NCBI GenBank assembly: GCA_947462335.1
Contig: OX381705.1
Coordinates: 36,913,570 to 36,977,569 of the forward strand
Length of the DNA stretch: 64,000 bases
Direction of reading: 5' to 3'
DNA from: Harmothoe impar
Taxonomy: Eukaryota > Annelida > Polychaeta > Phyllodocida > Polynoidae
The position numbers were made by a program, and so were the translations under genes. A model generated the notes under the pieces. That model was not told the origin of the DNA, ran no database searches, and was given only the letters and a program-made list of their open reading frames with translations. Below are positions 23,944 to 35,972 of the stretch, piece by piece. Numbering within the stretch: the first letter of the stretch is position 1; every line of letters begins with the position of its first letter.

Positions 23944-26418
23944 GTAGACGGAGGGGAGAGGGTTATTCTCCGTGTCCATCTAGCAGCCCCTTCCGGACTA
24001 TCTCATCCCATTCTGCGTCCTCACTTCCCTGCTTTTCAAATCGCCACTCTGTTCCTAGAACCCCCCCCCCCCCCCCCCCGTCCGCTTCAGTTATATCTTA
24101 TTGACTATTCCTGGGAGTATTCCTGTTGTCATGGCTAAGGCATAGACATAGGAAGCACCATTTTATTGTTGGGTTGGGGTAGGGGCGAGGGTAAAAATGA
24201 CCAGTGTAAAAATGATGATGAAAGCGTTGTTTTAGTATTGTGTGTGTTTGTGTGAGAGACAGGACCCCTTCGTCCAACGTGGCCTTGGAGGGGATAGATG
24301 GATTTACAATTTTTCGCTCCCATGCTGGAAACAGGATGGGAGGGAAGTGGGTCAGCAGCTAGTAGGACAGCAAAGAAAAAAAGCCCAGTCTCCGATCGAA
24401 TATTCAATGTTGGCCGAGAACTGTGACCATTGTTTCCAAAGACTGTGCTTTATCCTCGCCTGATGCGATAGGCGGGCGGCATGTCAACACGGCCGCGCGC
24501 CCGGAAGTCAGACATGTAAATGGACTTCGGTTCGCATTCGCATTTCTGCTACCGGTCGTCTTTGGACTATGGGTGGGGGAAGGCGACTTTTTGTGACAAC
24601 ATCGGCCAAGACACATAACGCCTGAAAGGCCCGGTGCGCGCGTGTCCGTCTCACCGCGTCCGCCGACATTGGATACGGCAAAGAACACACGACGATTATT
24701 GCATCGCTAAAGCAAGACTAACAATGTTCATTTCTGGCTGGTCGCGGCAAATTCCTGCTGGTGAAAAGAACAGCGAACTGATACTGGCTGTAATCCCCCC
24801 TGGAAGCAGGCGCGTGCCCGGCTGGCCGGCCTGGCCGAATGTCAATTTGGTGTGCTGGAGGGGCGCGGAGTGGCTACCACATAACGATCGTCTATAGTTG
24901 CAACATGCGTGGCAAACAGATCGCCTCTCGGTGCCCAAACAGGGCCGCGGTTCTCGATACTTTGGCGACTTCAGACTTCATTTAACGTGGGATGAAGCAC
25001 GACGATCGAGTTGCGTCCGGAGCGTGAGCGCCCATGAGGGCTTGTACAACCCACCTCTCCACCTCCCCCTTACCACCCACTCCCCCTGTGGCTGTGGGCT
25101 CACTCTGCCCACTGAGCAGCTCACTGAGCACCCTGAGCTGCTCATTCCTGCATACCGCCAAGGCAGACCGATACCGTCCAATCAGCATCACCCGCGTCCT
25201 ATCGCCTCAGCCTGCCCACGCTGGCCGCCCCATTACCTCCTCCAGGCCGCCCTCCAGCACACCAGCCCCACAGCTGACCCTGCTCCAGGGTTAATCTGCA
25301 GCAGGATAGCCACCAGAGTGCACACCATGGAGAGCCTCTCACCCACAGAGACGGTCCTTTGCCACCGGGACGAGGCTCCTCCAGTGGCTAGAAGAGTGTA
25401 TACTATGGTGGGTGTGGTGACGATGATACCCAGGAGGGCGGAGTGTGGGTGTAGGAGGTCACTGGAGTAGGCGCCTGGAGGGGAGCTGAGGGCATGGCAC
25501 AGAGCTATTACCATGCAGATATGCCACAGAGAGGCACACATCCGGCACAGTGACTACCCATAGTACTATATGTCCGTACGCATACTCTTGTGTTCTGAAT
25601 ACATGTATGTAGTGTTGTATTAGATATGCTGCTGTCCGAGTAGTATATGGATAAAGTCATTGCAGCAACGCTGTCCGTACATTGAATAAATAAATACCTG
25701 GTGTGTTTATCTGAGGTTTCCTTTTCCATATCATAATGCATTATTTGTAGGGGCTAATTGATATAAAAGCAAATTCGCCTAAAGACAACTAACTCTTCTG
25801 TGATCAGAGAGTGCATTTTGGGTACACTAGGCCTTTATACCGGTCTTTATCCCCCAGGTTTATCCCGCGTGTATATAGTGAGTAGTGTAGGAATTCGGGA
25901 TTTTAAGCGAAAATACACATGAAATAGTTCACTTAGTTAGCAACGTAGCATAGTAATGTAAGTTGTGTGCAAATATCTTCAAATAGTTTATTGTCGATAG
26001 GACCTTCATAAAAGTGAAGACAAATCATAATGGTGAAAGAAAACAATTTAATTTGGTTTAATGTGTTAAATGAATTCAGGGGCACTTTGGCTTGTAAGAA
26101 TAGGATCATCAGCAGTACTGTACATTGTAGTATGTTTTTTACAGCCCTTAGAATATTAGTGCTGAAGTAAATAACATGTACCGGGTATTGTGATAAAATA
26201 TATGATAAATACATGTTTAAAGGAATTTGATAACAAAATGTTGTTTTATTTCAGAATATCTGAGTTCAGCCAGAACACAGAAGAACCATCGTACGTTACA
26301 TTATCTCATTTATCACTTTATAAACACCAACACTGACTTTAACACAGCAAAAGTTTAAACAATGAGAAAGGATACATATACAGGGTAATGCAAACATACC
26401 TATTTATTGAAAGAGGAA

Positions 26419-26422
<4 letters not shown>
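23944..26422. other. Mostly gene-free, with GC-rich island 24440-25480
   Basis: 24440-25030 is rich in CpG, and 25030-25480 is GC-rich with long open frames on both strands: a 190-codon plus-strand frame at 24898-25470, and a minus-strand frame listed as a candidate exon. A C run lies at 24061-24079. 25740-26420 is AT-rich without features. Confidence 0.35.
25237..25485 (-). other. Candidate exon, hydrophobic, unrecognised
   Basis: On the minus strand a 249-nt open segment is bounded by an acceptor-like CCCTCAG and a donor-like GAG|GTAATG. The frame contains two hydrophobic stretches (ALLGIIVTTPTIVYTLLA and LSMVCTLVAILL) around a basic segment, as in a multi-pass membrane protein. I do not recognise the family. 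The end phases are compatible with the candidate at 36201-36363. GC-rich DNA gives open frames by chance, so this may not be an exon. Confidence 0.22.

Positions 26423-26509
<87 letters not shown>
26423..26509. repeat. (TA)n microsatellite
   Basis: About 43 uninterrupted TA units. The long Tyr-Ile reading frame over it is an artefact. Confidence 0.98.
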
Positions 26510-26513
<4 letters not shown>

Positions 26514-26703
26514 TATGAATATAATCTTGAACACTTTCAAATTTAAACATGATTACTTAGTACAGTTGCCTGTGTGTACGAAGTCTACTTTAGCTCACAG
26601 TGTCTGTGGCCCAGCTATTTACACAAAAAGTGAAATGATTATTTTAATTTATTTCTCTGATCTTTAAAACAGCACAGCTGTCAGGTCAGTTGTTGATAGA
26701 AGT

Positions 26704-26844
26704 CAGGGGCGGATTTAGGGGGGGGCGGACCCGGCGTGCGCCCCCCCTATTTTTCTGTATATTTTAATTTGGCAATTTCCAATACCCCCAGTACATTGCC
26801 TATTTCACGCCCCCCCCTTTTCCAAAATCCTGGATCCGCCCCTG
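26704..26844. mobile_element. 141-bp MITE, TIR CAGGGGCGGATY
   Basis: CAGGGGCGGATTTAGG at the left and CCTGGATCCGCCCCTG at the right are inverted repeats around a G/C-run-rich core. GAAGT occurs immediately outside both ends and may be part of the target duplication. Ends of this type are usually assigned to hAT-like elements, which make 8-bp duplications, so the superfamily is not proved here. Confidence 0.75.
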
Positions 26845-27573
26845 GAAGTACATCATATTCTATATTTATTTTCTGGGTAAATCATCATAACAGGAGAAAC
26901 AGGTTTCAGGTTTTCGACCAACACTGACACATCGATTAAACATAGAAAACCCTACTTTACATTTGTGAACATTTACATTTACACACCTATATACACTATA
27001 CATAATGGACTAGTATCGGGCCCATGGAAATTCACTGTAGTTTAAGCAATGCCAATTCTACACGGAGCGGAGTTATGTCATGGTACTCTATCAACGACTC
27101 TTTGTCGTAAATTGCCTAGGTATTTCTGTAGCTGATGAATTATTTTAGAATGATAAAAAACAATGAATAACATAACTACCGGTAGCACTGTCATAGAAGG
27201 TCGTCATATTAAATGTTTATATTTAGATGGATTGTGAGGATGCTTAATCCAATATTTCATAATTTCCTTCCCTGTAATATGACACCATGCAATGCATTCA
27301 AATGTTCATGCATAGTATCAAACATGTCTAATGAATAATAGTTAAATGATGAGAAGGGCTAGGTAGCATTACAGTATTTGAACCTGAATAAGGATGACCG
27401 AACGAAGGCTGTAGCGCTAAGTGTTGTTCGGTGTACTTAATGCCATGCCTACAACTGTGTATACCGACAGTAATTGTGAGAACGTTTTAACTTAACTTAT
27501 GGTGCACCTTCGGTATATTAATGTACATAACATGATAAGGTATGTTGATACTTAGACTAATATATGTGTGTTT
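26845..27573 (-). other. Dmrt 3' flank, probable 3' UTR
   Basis: This is the AT-rich sequence directly after the Dmrt stop codon on the minus strand. The first AATAAA on that strand is at 26865-26870, about 700 bp beyond the stop, just before the 26704-26844 MITE. It is a plausible but untested polyadenylation signal. Confidence 0.35.
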
Positions 27574-28610
27574 TCAGTCCGTGTCCTTGTCACCCTTGGG
27601 GCTGGCGTCCCCGCCGTCAGACGCCTGGTCGTGGTCCAGATGGCGCTCACTGCGCTTGTCGGATGGGGACAGAGAGTCTAGTGTGCCAAAAGGCCGGTAG
27701 GGGTTGAGGAAGAGTGAGGAGCTGAGCGCCATACTGGCCATACTGCCTGGTTGGTAGCCAAAGCCCGGGTACATGAAGTGCGGTGGGGGCGCGGCCAACA
27801 TCTCACCCGCCCGCGACGGATGTGCAAGGCCGCCCGGACCATGGCGCCCGAGGAGGGCGTCGGTGGTGAAGGCTGCGGAGCGCGGCGTGAAGGCCGAGTG
27901 GATGCCTGGGTACACGGAAGTGGGCGGTGTGAGCGGCGTGAAGGCCGACTTAGGCCCGCCCCCCGCCGCCATCCCGACCTTGTCCGTAGCGCCGTTCATG
28001 GCCGACCGGAAGGGTGAGAAGGGCGTGATGTAGGGGTGGTGGAAACGGCCGTTGGTGCGCTGGTCGGGCCGCAGTGCCCCGGGCGCCGTTTGTTGTTGGT
28101 GTTGTTGTTGTTGCTGCTGCTGTTGGTGGTGGTGGTGCTGCAGCGCCATCTGCTGCTGCACCAGCACCGTGTCCTGCGCCGACAGGAAGTGCTCGATGGC
28201 CTTGACCAGGTCGCCGTTACACCCACCCAGCACCAGCTCCAGCACTGTCCGCTTCTGGGTGGGGAAGATCCGCTCCAGGATCTCAATGTTACTCAGACGG
28301 CCAGGCCGGAAGCCTTGCGGCATCGCCGATGGGTGCTGCTTACTTCCGCTTCCGCTTTGCGGACCAACTTCCGGTTTAGAAGGCTTAGGTTTGTCGTCTT
28401 CAGGGGTGGCGATGGGATTCGATGATTTATCGTCGTCGTTGTTGTTGTTATTGTTATTGTGAATTGGTGCTGACGTGTTTAGGTTGTCTTCCTGGGGTTT
28501 TGACGTAGGCGATGACGGTGACGTGATTGAGTTGGGCGTTCCGCGGCCCTCCTTCCGATCCAGCTCACTGTCACTGTCGACGTCGATGTCGGACGTGTCA
28601 CCGAGGTCAT
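27574..28610 (-). CDS. Dmrt3-like: Dmrt3/dmrt93B-like protein, exon 2 (DMA domain, C-terminus)
   Basis: The acceptor TCTTTTAG lies at 28611. The two bases AT complete the split Asp codon begun in exon 1, and the frame then runs 345 more codons (residues 153-497 overall) to TGA at 27574-27576. An acidic, Ser-rich stretch (154-170) is followed by a run of seven Asn and three Asp around 203-212. The DMA domain is at about 258-297, with IEILERIFPTQKRTVLEL and GCNGDLVKAIEHFL. The IFP-x-QK-x-TVLEL form is close to vertebrate DMRT3 and unlike DMRTA2. A His/Gln tract (310-326, CAG/CAA repeats) follows, then SAFTPLTPP (374-382), AFTTDALLG (near 399-407), FLNPYRPF and a charged tail. Its length and C-terminus are plausible for the family. 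The DMA domain is found only in Dmrt3/93B and Dmrt4/5-type proteins. Several mirror-strand frames here are shadows. Confidence 0.93.
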
Positions 28611-28742
28611 CTAAAAGACATAAACATACAACGGGATTGTATTTTTCACATAGACTAGAATATTAACATAACTTGTATTTGTAGTAGTAGCTATAGGAGG
28701 AGCACCAAACTGTACGCGAAATACAGTGAAGGGAGCCCCTTG

Positions 28743-28745
<3 letters not shown>

Positions 28746-28820
<75 letters not shown>
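28746..28820. repeat. (TA)n microsatellite
   Basis: About 37 TA units lie 135 bp into the intron from the exon 2 acceptor. Tyr-Ile frames on both strands are artefacts. Confidence 0.98.
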
Positions 28821-28827
<7 letters not shown>

Positions 28828-31800
28828 CTATAGTGAGAGCACGGTCACAAGTATCATACAGCCCCACCATTCTGCCGGGAAACCCCACCCTCTTCAGTCT
28901 CTGCCCCCATTTCCCTTTTTTATAATGCAAGCATTTGATACTGACAGGAAATTATTTCGTTAAATTCATTTCACCTCGGGCGCGAGTCGGCCCCGCCATG
29001 GAGAAGGGTAAACAGATGTGTGGGACTGGTGGCGTTAGGGTTACCCTAGTCTGGCGCACCGCCCGACCGTTTATTTGTAGAGCAGAATAAGCTGAAAAGT
29101 CCACCGGCAGGAAAGTGATTGTCAGAAATCATTTGGAAAGGACTCGCATTTCACTGATTCGGCCCCCATGCGCAGCTTGAGGCTGGGTGAGTGGTGGCGA
29201 GAAAATCGACATTTTACGCGGCCCAGAAGGGCTGGCCTGCCGTACGGTGATGGCACACAGATGGAAGGTACACACATGTACATGAATATCATTAAAAGCT
29301 GCCATATTGCCAGTCAGTGACTTCTCGTACACATAGGTGTACGCTACATACGGATTGATAGGGAGGCTACTATATAGATGAATAGCGCTGCATCGATTTC
29401 ATGAATCAAATTAATGTGTATGCATGTATTCATGTATTAAAGCCACTTGAGTTTTATGATCCTATAATAATCTGCTTTTTAGTTCCAACTAATATCGCAT
29501 GCCAATCTTTTTTATACATGTACCTGACCTGTAAGACTGATACCCTTTAGTGATAACATTTCTCTGCTTTATCTATTGAGTATATACCCGAGATAGGGCC
29601 ATGGTCGGGGAAGCCACAAGACATGTACTGGCTTCCGCCGCGCGCTCCACCTTACGACTACCGGTAGGTGGTTCACCGCGGAATAGGGCTGTTATCTTCA
29701 GGTTATTGGGGTGTTGTCCCAGCTGGGGTCGGGGAAGGCCCAGAGGGAATGCGCTATAGATGAGCATCAAGTACAGAACCCACTTGTCACTTGCACCTAG
29801 AGCACGGCATTCAGGGATACTGTTTCAGGTGGCCCCAAATGACCAAATATCGCCCTATAGATACCAGGATATTTCGGAGAACACCGGGACCTATATAGAC
29901 GGACGGCTAATATGGGGTTAAAGTATGCACAAATTAGAACGTGTAACGTTTATGGGACAGAGGAAAACACTCACTGGGATACAAGCATAGATCTAATACA
30001 AATGTACAAATCTCCCTGACTTGGTTGGTTTAGCCAGGCCGACCCGACACCTTGCACATTCCTCGGCCGGACAAACACGGTGGCGGCAGGGTGAGGGTGG
30101 TGGGAGCTGGCAAGGAGCTGAGGTAGAAAGTTCACGTTGACACGGCTAGATTTGCGCCCGCCAGTGGCGATTAATACCTGTCTAAACCGATTACGAGGGG
30201 AAGTCGCGACCAGAATGTCTTAGGGGGCTCAGGGAAGTCGTGCTAAGCGTCAAATTAAGTTTAAACTGCACAGTTACGCAAAGCAAGTGTGCACATGGGC
30301 TTTGGTCAATTAGATACAGAACAAAGCTTGGTTCGGTGCTGGAGTGGTGTCTGCCTTCGTGTAGCTCGTGTACACAGGGATCAAGATAATAAAGAACACC
30401 TAGGCCGTGCACCTTTCCTGTACACCCTGCTTTGTGTATCTAGTTGGTGGTCGGCCAAACGCCCTACCCTCCGTTAGGTTGACTCTTTTTGTTCTTTATA
30501 CAGTGGATGTTAGCTCTGTGGGGCCTGTAAATTCTATAGCATGGCGGACGGCGGTGTTTGGGAATTTGTCGTCTGGAGACTCTCGAGCACCCACCTAAAC
30601 ACTTCATTTCCTGTGTGTCCGAATAGGAAGGATACTCGAGCTGTGCATAAAAAGCTTGCCTTGAATGCAATTTCACGTTGAACGCGACCGAATATACCGA
30701 CATTTCGGCTTAGTGACCACACCTTCAAGTTGCCAATTATCGCCCGGTCGTGAACTTGTGTGCCACTGAGGCTGGCTGGGATTAGGGCAGGTATGGAGGT
30801 TACCTGTGGAAAATGCACTATCAGGTTTTAGCGTAAACAGTAAACCCAACATGCATGCCCTTCTTTCAATTTCCATTGCCATTTTGGGGAGGTTGTTAAT
30901 TCGAAAACTGCTTTAGCAATCACATGTTCCCGTCTATATGCGCAACTTGAACCGAGCTTGCTGGTCATGTGGAAATTATGTAACCCTGGGAAAATATATT
31001 GACATGTCTGTCAAAGAAGTCAATACAGCTCAACATGAAATTAGAAATAAGGGGACGGGGTGCAGGGGAGGCCATTCTTCATATACAGTCAAGCAAGTAA
31101 GACCACTTCCGCTGCTTTGCAAGCAGTGTCACATTTCAGCAAAGCCTTTTGTGAAGTTTTCCTGTATCTTTCTTTTCTTGGAAATTTCAGTGACTGGGTG
31201 AACCACTCCATTCAAATCCCGACCCTCACTCTCATCTCCCTCTGTTAAAGCAATACATCTACATACCCCCCCCCCCCTCCCCTCCACACACACACTCCAC
31301 ACTGGCAACGAGAGGACTCTGAGTGACGGACATGTCGAGTTGCTGAGAGACCCGATCTTGAAACACGACTAACCGATTACCTTCTTGACACGTTAGGCGT
31401 TGGCCGAGCCCCAAGACAAACCCCTCAGTTCGGCGCGGCGACCAATTGGTGCCGCGCCTCTCAAACACTCGACGCGCCGCGCTCAATGCCCTGCCTGTAT
31501 ATCCTAAGCCTCCAGTGGGAGTCGCTACAATGCCCTTCCTTCTCCAGGCACACTCAGTGCACCCGGAGGTCTCAGACAGTCAAGGGTCGTGGATCAACAT
31601 TACACCATCTGTCACAATGTTTCTCTTATAACGATGTGTGGGATGCTGCCCCCCCCCCTACCATGCATCACCTCTTCGTGCGCTGAAGCTACAAAATACA
31701 TATACATGTACATTGTACCTCTATATGTGAGGCCCACGTGAGAAGTCACACGAATACTGCGATACAGGACACGAACTTTAGACAGTTATGATAACCTTAC

Positions 31801-32059
31801 AGATGATTATATGACCTCAAACATATAGAGAAGTTATCTTTTTTCCCAGCAGTTATAACGATCGTGCAAAGTATATAGCCATTGAAGCAAACAATGAAGC
31901 TGTAACACTACCTCTTGTTAGTGGTGGGAAGATTACATGTCACTTAAACCTTTCAATGTGATAGACCGCCAGAATTCTGATTGCCCTACAGTTACAATAT
32001 GATTCATTCTTGGGAGGTTTACATTTGCTAACGTTTGTTTTAACTGGAATATAAATTAT
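28821..32059. other. Intronic stretch, no exon recognised
   Basis: The composition is mixed. 28970-29240, 29600-29760, 30000-30240 and 31310-31500 are relatively CpG-rich and could contain regulatory elements. Open frames are under 100 codons and unrecognised. A C run followed by CACACAC lies at 31266-31290. Confidence 0.35.
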
Positions 32060-32237
32060 CAGTGGCGTAGGAAAAGGGGGCAGAGGAGGGGGGGGGGGCT
32101 GAAGCACTACTTTACTTTAGACTTCCAATATAAGCGTGCATGTACACGCCATCATGATGATTGAAGCTGGTTGGAATCCCCCCCCCCCCCTGCCCCTCCC
32201 CCCCCCCCCGTATTAAGATCTGCTTCCTAAGCCTCTG
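32060..32237. mobile_element. 178-bp MITE, TIR CAGTGGCGTAGGAA
   Basis: CAGTGGCGTAGGAAAAG on the left pairs with CAGAGGCTTAGGAAGCAG read inward from the right. The interior has long G and C runs. ATAAATTAT and ATTATAAAT lie just outside, but a clean target duplication cannot be read. Ends of this type suggest hAT, on memory only. Confidence 0.5.
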
Positions 32238-32821
32238 ATTATAAATTTTTAAGTAAAGTAAAACGTGGCAAAACGCATGAGGTGTAAATGCTATGGTATT
32301 CATGTTTAATAATGGTGCCCGAAGCGACACACGGTCTCGTCCGGTTGTAGAGCAACGAAGATGTCACTTCATCGATCAATACCGTTCGCGACGCCTCGCT
32401 CCTTGGATGGCGTGCTCTTTCAGCAGATGGCGAATGCGCAGTCCATAGCCTATATAGGCACTGGGGTAAATTTTCCAAATTGTGTAGATTCCATATCATA
32501 TTGCGTCATATTATTGGCCACACTAATAATTACAAGTGGAGAAATCGATCAGAACATGGAATGTTGAGGAAGCAAGTGCCCACTATAGAAATGCACAGGG
32601 GCACCTGTGAGAGCTTGGCACCACTGGAGTGGACCTATACTAGGCCATACACACCTGTACTTGATGTATGACCATACAGCCACCATACCAGTTCTCTACC
32701 TGTATGGATCTCTTTAGGCTGTTATATTATATCTGTTATAACATATTCTTTAATTCAAATAAGTTTTATATGAAACACCCTATTTATATTTTGATGCTGT
32801 ACAACCCCATGTCATGAAGGC
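32238..32821. other. Intronic stretch without features
   Basis: No element or exon is recognised. 32370-32450 is a short CpG-richer patch. Confidence 0.3.
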
Positions 32822-33304
32822 TACACTGTAAAAATATTCCGTTGAATAAACGGAGAATCAATGGAAAACTTTATGGTGGATCATCGTAAATGTGATTACA
32901 GTGAGGCAATGTTAAGTCAACCAATTTTACTGTGAACATCAGATTCTGTAATCCATTACGGTGAAACATAGTTTATTCATTAACGGTGAAGCTTTGTAAA
33001 AATATTCCGTTGAATATACAGAGAATCAATGTAAAATTTTACGGTGGATCATCATTATATATTATTACAGTGGGGCAATGTAAAATCGATCAATTTTACT
33101 TTGAATATCCGTAATTCAGCACAGTGAAACACAGTTTTTTTTTACAGTGAAACACAGTTTATTTATTTTTATGGTAAAGCTTCGTTTAATTGATGTTTAG
33201 TTTTATCACACCAGGTGGTAGTTTGGTTCATGAGGAGATTTTCATGGATGCCAAGAACACCATTTTTGTGGTTATAAGGAAAATATATAGATAAAGAGCT
33301 GTAA

Positions 33305-33416
33305 TGTTTGCTCTGTATCCATCCTAGAGTGACTTCTTCTCATGGACTGGCATTACAAAGTGTTTGCTCTGTAGCCATCCTAGAGTGACTTCTTCTCATG
33401 GACTGGCATTACAATG
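33305..33416 (+). repeat. 56-bp tandem duplication
   Basis: TGTTTGCTCTGTATCCATCC and the next 36 bases are repeated directly at 33361 with only a few differences (one G for T, plus the junction). The duplication is inside the 32824-33965 element and absent from the 59193 copy, so it is recent. Confidence 0.9.
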
Positions 33417-33435
33417 TGTCATGAAGCATTTTATA

Positions 33436-33652
33436 AGGGGGGTCTCAATGGGGGGGGGTCCCCATGTCACGTGTCGATTTTAAGAAATGCCACTGTCCCC
33501 TGTCGATTTTAAGAAATGCTCATGTCACCATGTCGATTTTAAGGAATGCCCATGTCCCATGTCACTATCTCTGAGATTTATAATGTCCCATGTCACTAAG
33601 GCTCAAAATGCCCATGTCGCCATGTCGATTTTAGGGGTCGACCCCCATTATA
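33436..33652. repeat. Insertion rich in CATGTCGATTTTA
   Basis: CATGTCGATTTTAAG-type units recur four times between GGGG/CCCC-rich borders. TTATAAGG occurs on both sides (33430 and 33650), which may be a target duplication. Similar GTCGATTTT/AAAATCGAC words make up the 57544-57766 MITE, and related ones lie near 38040-38130. Confidence 0.5.
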
Positions 33653-33967
33653 AGGCTCTCAATAACTGATTCCTAATGATTAGGCCTGAAGTCTTGACAC
33701 TGAGATGCAATTGCTGATTGGACATGGTACCATATTGAGCATAGAGTTAGGTATAGGTGGATAAATGGATATAACTATTGTTTAGGCAGTGTATTGAAAT
33801 GACAGTGATGTCCCGTGTTCTGTTGGAATAACGGTGATTCACTGGAACCATTGGGTGCCGGACTTTCACCGTTAAAATTACGGTGAACTTGAAATAACAG
33901 TGACCGTTATTTTTACAGTGAAAGTCCGGCACCCAGTGTTGCAAAAAAATGATTTTTTTACAGTGTA

Positions 33968-35129
33968 TAGAGCAGTACTTGCAGTGCATGAATTTGGGTA
34001 ATCTAGAAAACCCCTTGGGCATCCATGTATAGGAGGCTGTCAATGGGTACACACAATCTTATATTAGGACCTGGCTGATCTGTTTTTACGGCTGGCTGGC
34101 TAATATTTAAATACTATATTGGGAAGAAAGAGACCATTACTTTTCGCAAATTGTCATTTTCCCTCTTCATTATAACCCATAAACCTATGTTAAATGCACA
34201 CTAAGAGATAACTATATATATACTCTTCAATGGCTTTCCAATGTGCTATTCCATATATTGTCATAGTCCTATCAGGGGCGGAACACTCTGAAAAACCCTG
34301 AGGCTCATCTCAGAGAGACTCCTAAATGCAGAGTCAATTTTGTAACATTTTGTGTGTCACCCGTGGCTGCACTTTGAGACCACTGCAGTGCGTATTTCAG
34401 AGTGCCTACTATAGCCTTTAGGTATTATCCCAGCAAAATACATTTTCTCCCAACGTGTTCTAAGTAGTAAAACTAAGTACATGTACTTACCTAAAAGGTG
34501 GAGAAGAAGAATATGTTTTTTTCTGCACACACATGATGAATTCATGCTTCCATACAGTCAGATCAGAAGCTTTTTAATTTTTTAAATTTTTTTTTTACTA
34601 AAGACAACTTTTCAATAAGGGTCTATTCAAGTATGACATGGGGGCATATGGGGAATGATGCACCATGCATTGTGCGAAAAGAAAAAATGATGACACAACG
34701 GGTGGGGGTCTTGAAAAATGCTTGAAAGTGATGAGATATTTGAATTGCCCCTAAATATGCAGCTAAAAGAAAGTGTCTGTGAGTAGGTGTGTGTGTGTGT
34801 GTGGGGGGGGGGGGTGCAGGTAGTAGGAATTACTGAGGGTGGTTTTCCATACATCCGGAGGCATTGGGTGTGTGGTGTCGGTTTGATTATCATTACAAGT
34901 TATACATTTCATCATAGACCACAATAGGATGTATGATTATAACAAAGTTTATAATGTTTGAGTTTTCTTTAACATTCCACCCTCTCTCCTATGCGCATCC
35001 CTTCCCCCCTCCTCTTCCCCGGGCCTCTTCCAGCCTGCCTCCCGGATGGTCCCTGACTATCGTCTTTAAATGTTGTATATGCTTGTTTATCAAACGTGAC
35101 CAAAGGTCTTGGTGATATTTACTTAACCA
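33968..35129. other. Intronic AT-rich stretch
   Basis: No exon or element is recognised. A T-rich run (34575-34600) and a (GT)n plus G run (34788-34814) are the only simple repeats. Confidence 0.3.
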
Positions 35130-35972
35130 CACAGAAAAAATCCAGAGTGGGGAAACCTGGCACTGCCTTGTCAATTTGACAAGGAAAGGGGCTGGCAAGC
35201 AAAACTCTTCAGTAAGAAGACCCAAATAGATCCACCTGGTACATACCAGCCCTAAACTTGTCTAGAAGTTACTCACCATTTCCCCTGCAGGTGGCCATTG
35301 TCTAGCATAAATAACTACCCTTGGGAATAAATTGATTAATTCCCATCTTAATATAATACTGAGTATTACCATACCTATATGTTAATATGGAGACTTTTAT
35401 GAAGTATCTAGGGAAAACATAAGATAATGTTAAGAATGCATGTTTTTGACAGCATTAAGGAAATAGATGATAGGTGTAGAGTGAACACACCTCTTTTCTG
35501 TCATTCACCAGGGCACAAGTAGGTGCATGCACCTTATATTGGTATTATACACACAAGCCTACAGTCCATTGCTGGAGAGTAGCCTATTCTCAGTAAAGAC
35601 TTGGTGATACATTATGTGAACCCTTGGTGGCACTAGTGTATTAATTATCACTTCTATATGTGGTTATGTATATAAACAAATTGATAAAATAATCTTGTCA
35701 TCTGGAACCAGATCAAACTCATACATTTGAAACCCTAGACCTACCACCCTTATGCAATGATGAGCCCCAGCTGTGGCTAATCTAGGCCTGCATCAACTAT
35801 CTTAGTTTGACGACCTTGACAAGTCAAGGGTTGTCTTGTGGGATGGTAACCTGGCAGGTTGTCAATTTGACAAGTTGAAGCTAGTTGATTCTATGCTGTT
35901 CACTTAGAAGACCCTAGGGTCGTCCTGTAAGACGACCTTATGGACTCCAGAGCTGTCCAGAGTTTTTCAGTG
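35130..35972 (-). mobile_element. 845-bp family, copy 3
   Basis: This is a full-length copy in minus orientation: CACAGAAAAAATCCAGAGT at its left, GTCCAGAGTTTTTCAGTG at its right. The flanking dinucleotide is CA on both sides rather than the usual TA. It contains the CCTTGTCAATTTGACAAGG palindrome and the AGACCCTAGGGTCGTCCTG segment common to the family. Non-coding. Confidence 0.9.

Larger units (their letters stand above)
32824..33965. mobile_element. TA/CACTG element, word ACGGTGAA, copy 1
   Basis: TA flanks both ends (32822, 33966). The left end is CACTGTAAAAATATTCCGTT and the right end is TTTTTTTACAGTG. Words such as ACGGTGAA and TTCACCGT and variants crowd both ends (32840-33180; 33820-33940). 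It aligns with the 801-bp copy at 59193, including AGGTGGTAGTTTGGTTC versus AGGTGGCAGCCTAGTTC. It has grown by a 56-bp tandem duplication and an insertion near 33436-33660. No coding frame. Confidence 0.85.

Noticed and set aside
24898..25470. 190-codon plus-strand frame
   Set aside because: Pro, His and Arg-rich, with no family resemblance; the opposite strand is equally open, as expected in GC-rich DNA.
28036..28462. Plus-strand frames of 129 and 136 codons with Leu, Val, Cys and Trp runs
   Set aside because: Mirror-strand shadows of Dmrt exon 2, including its CAG/CAA tract.
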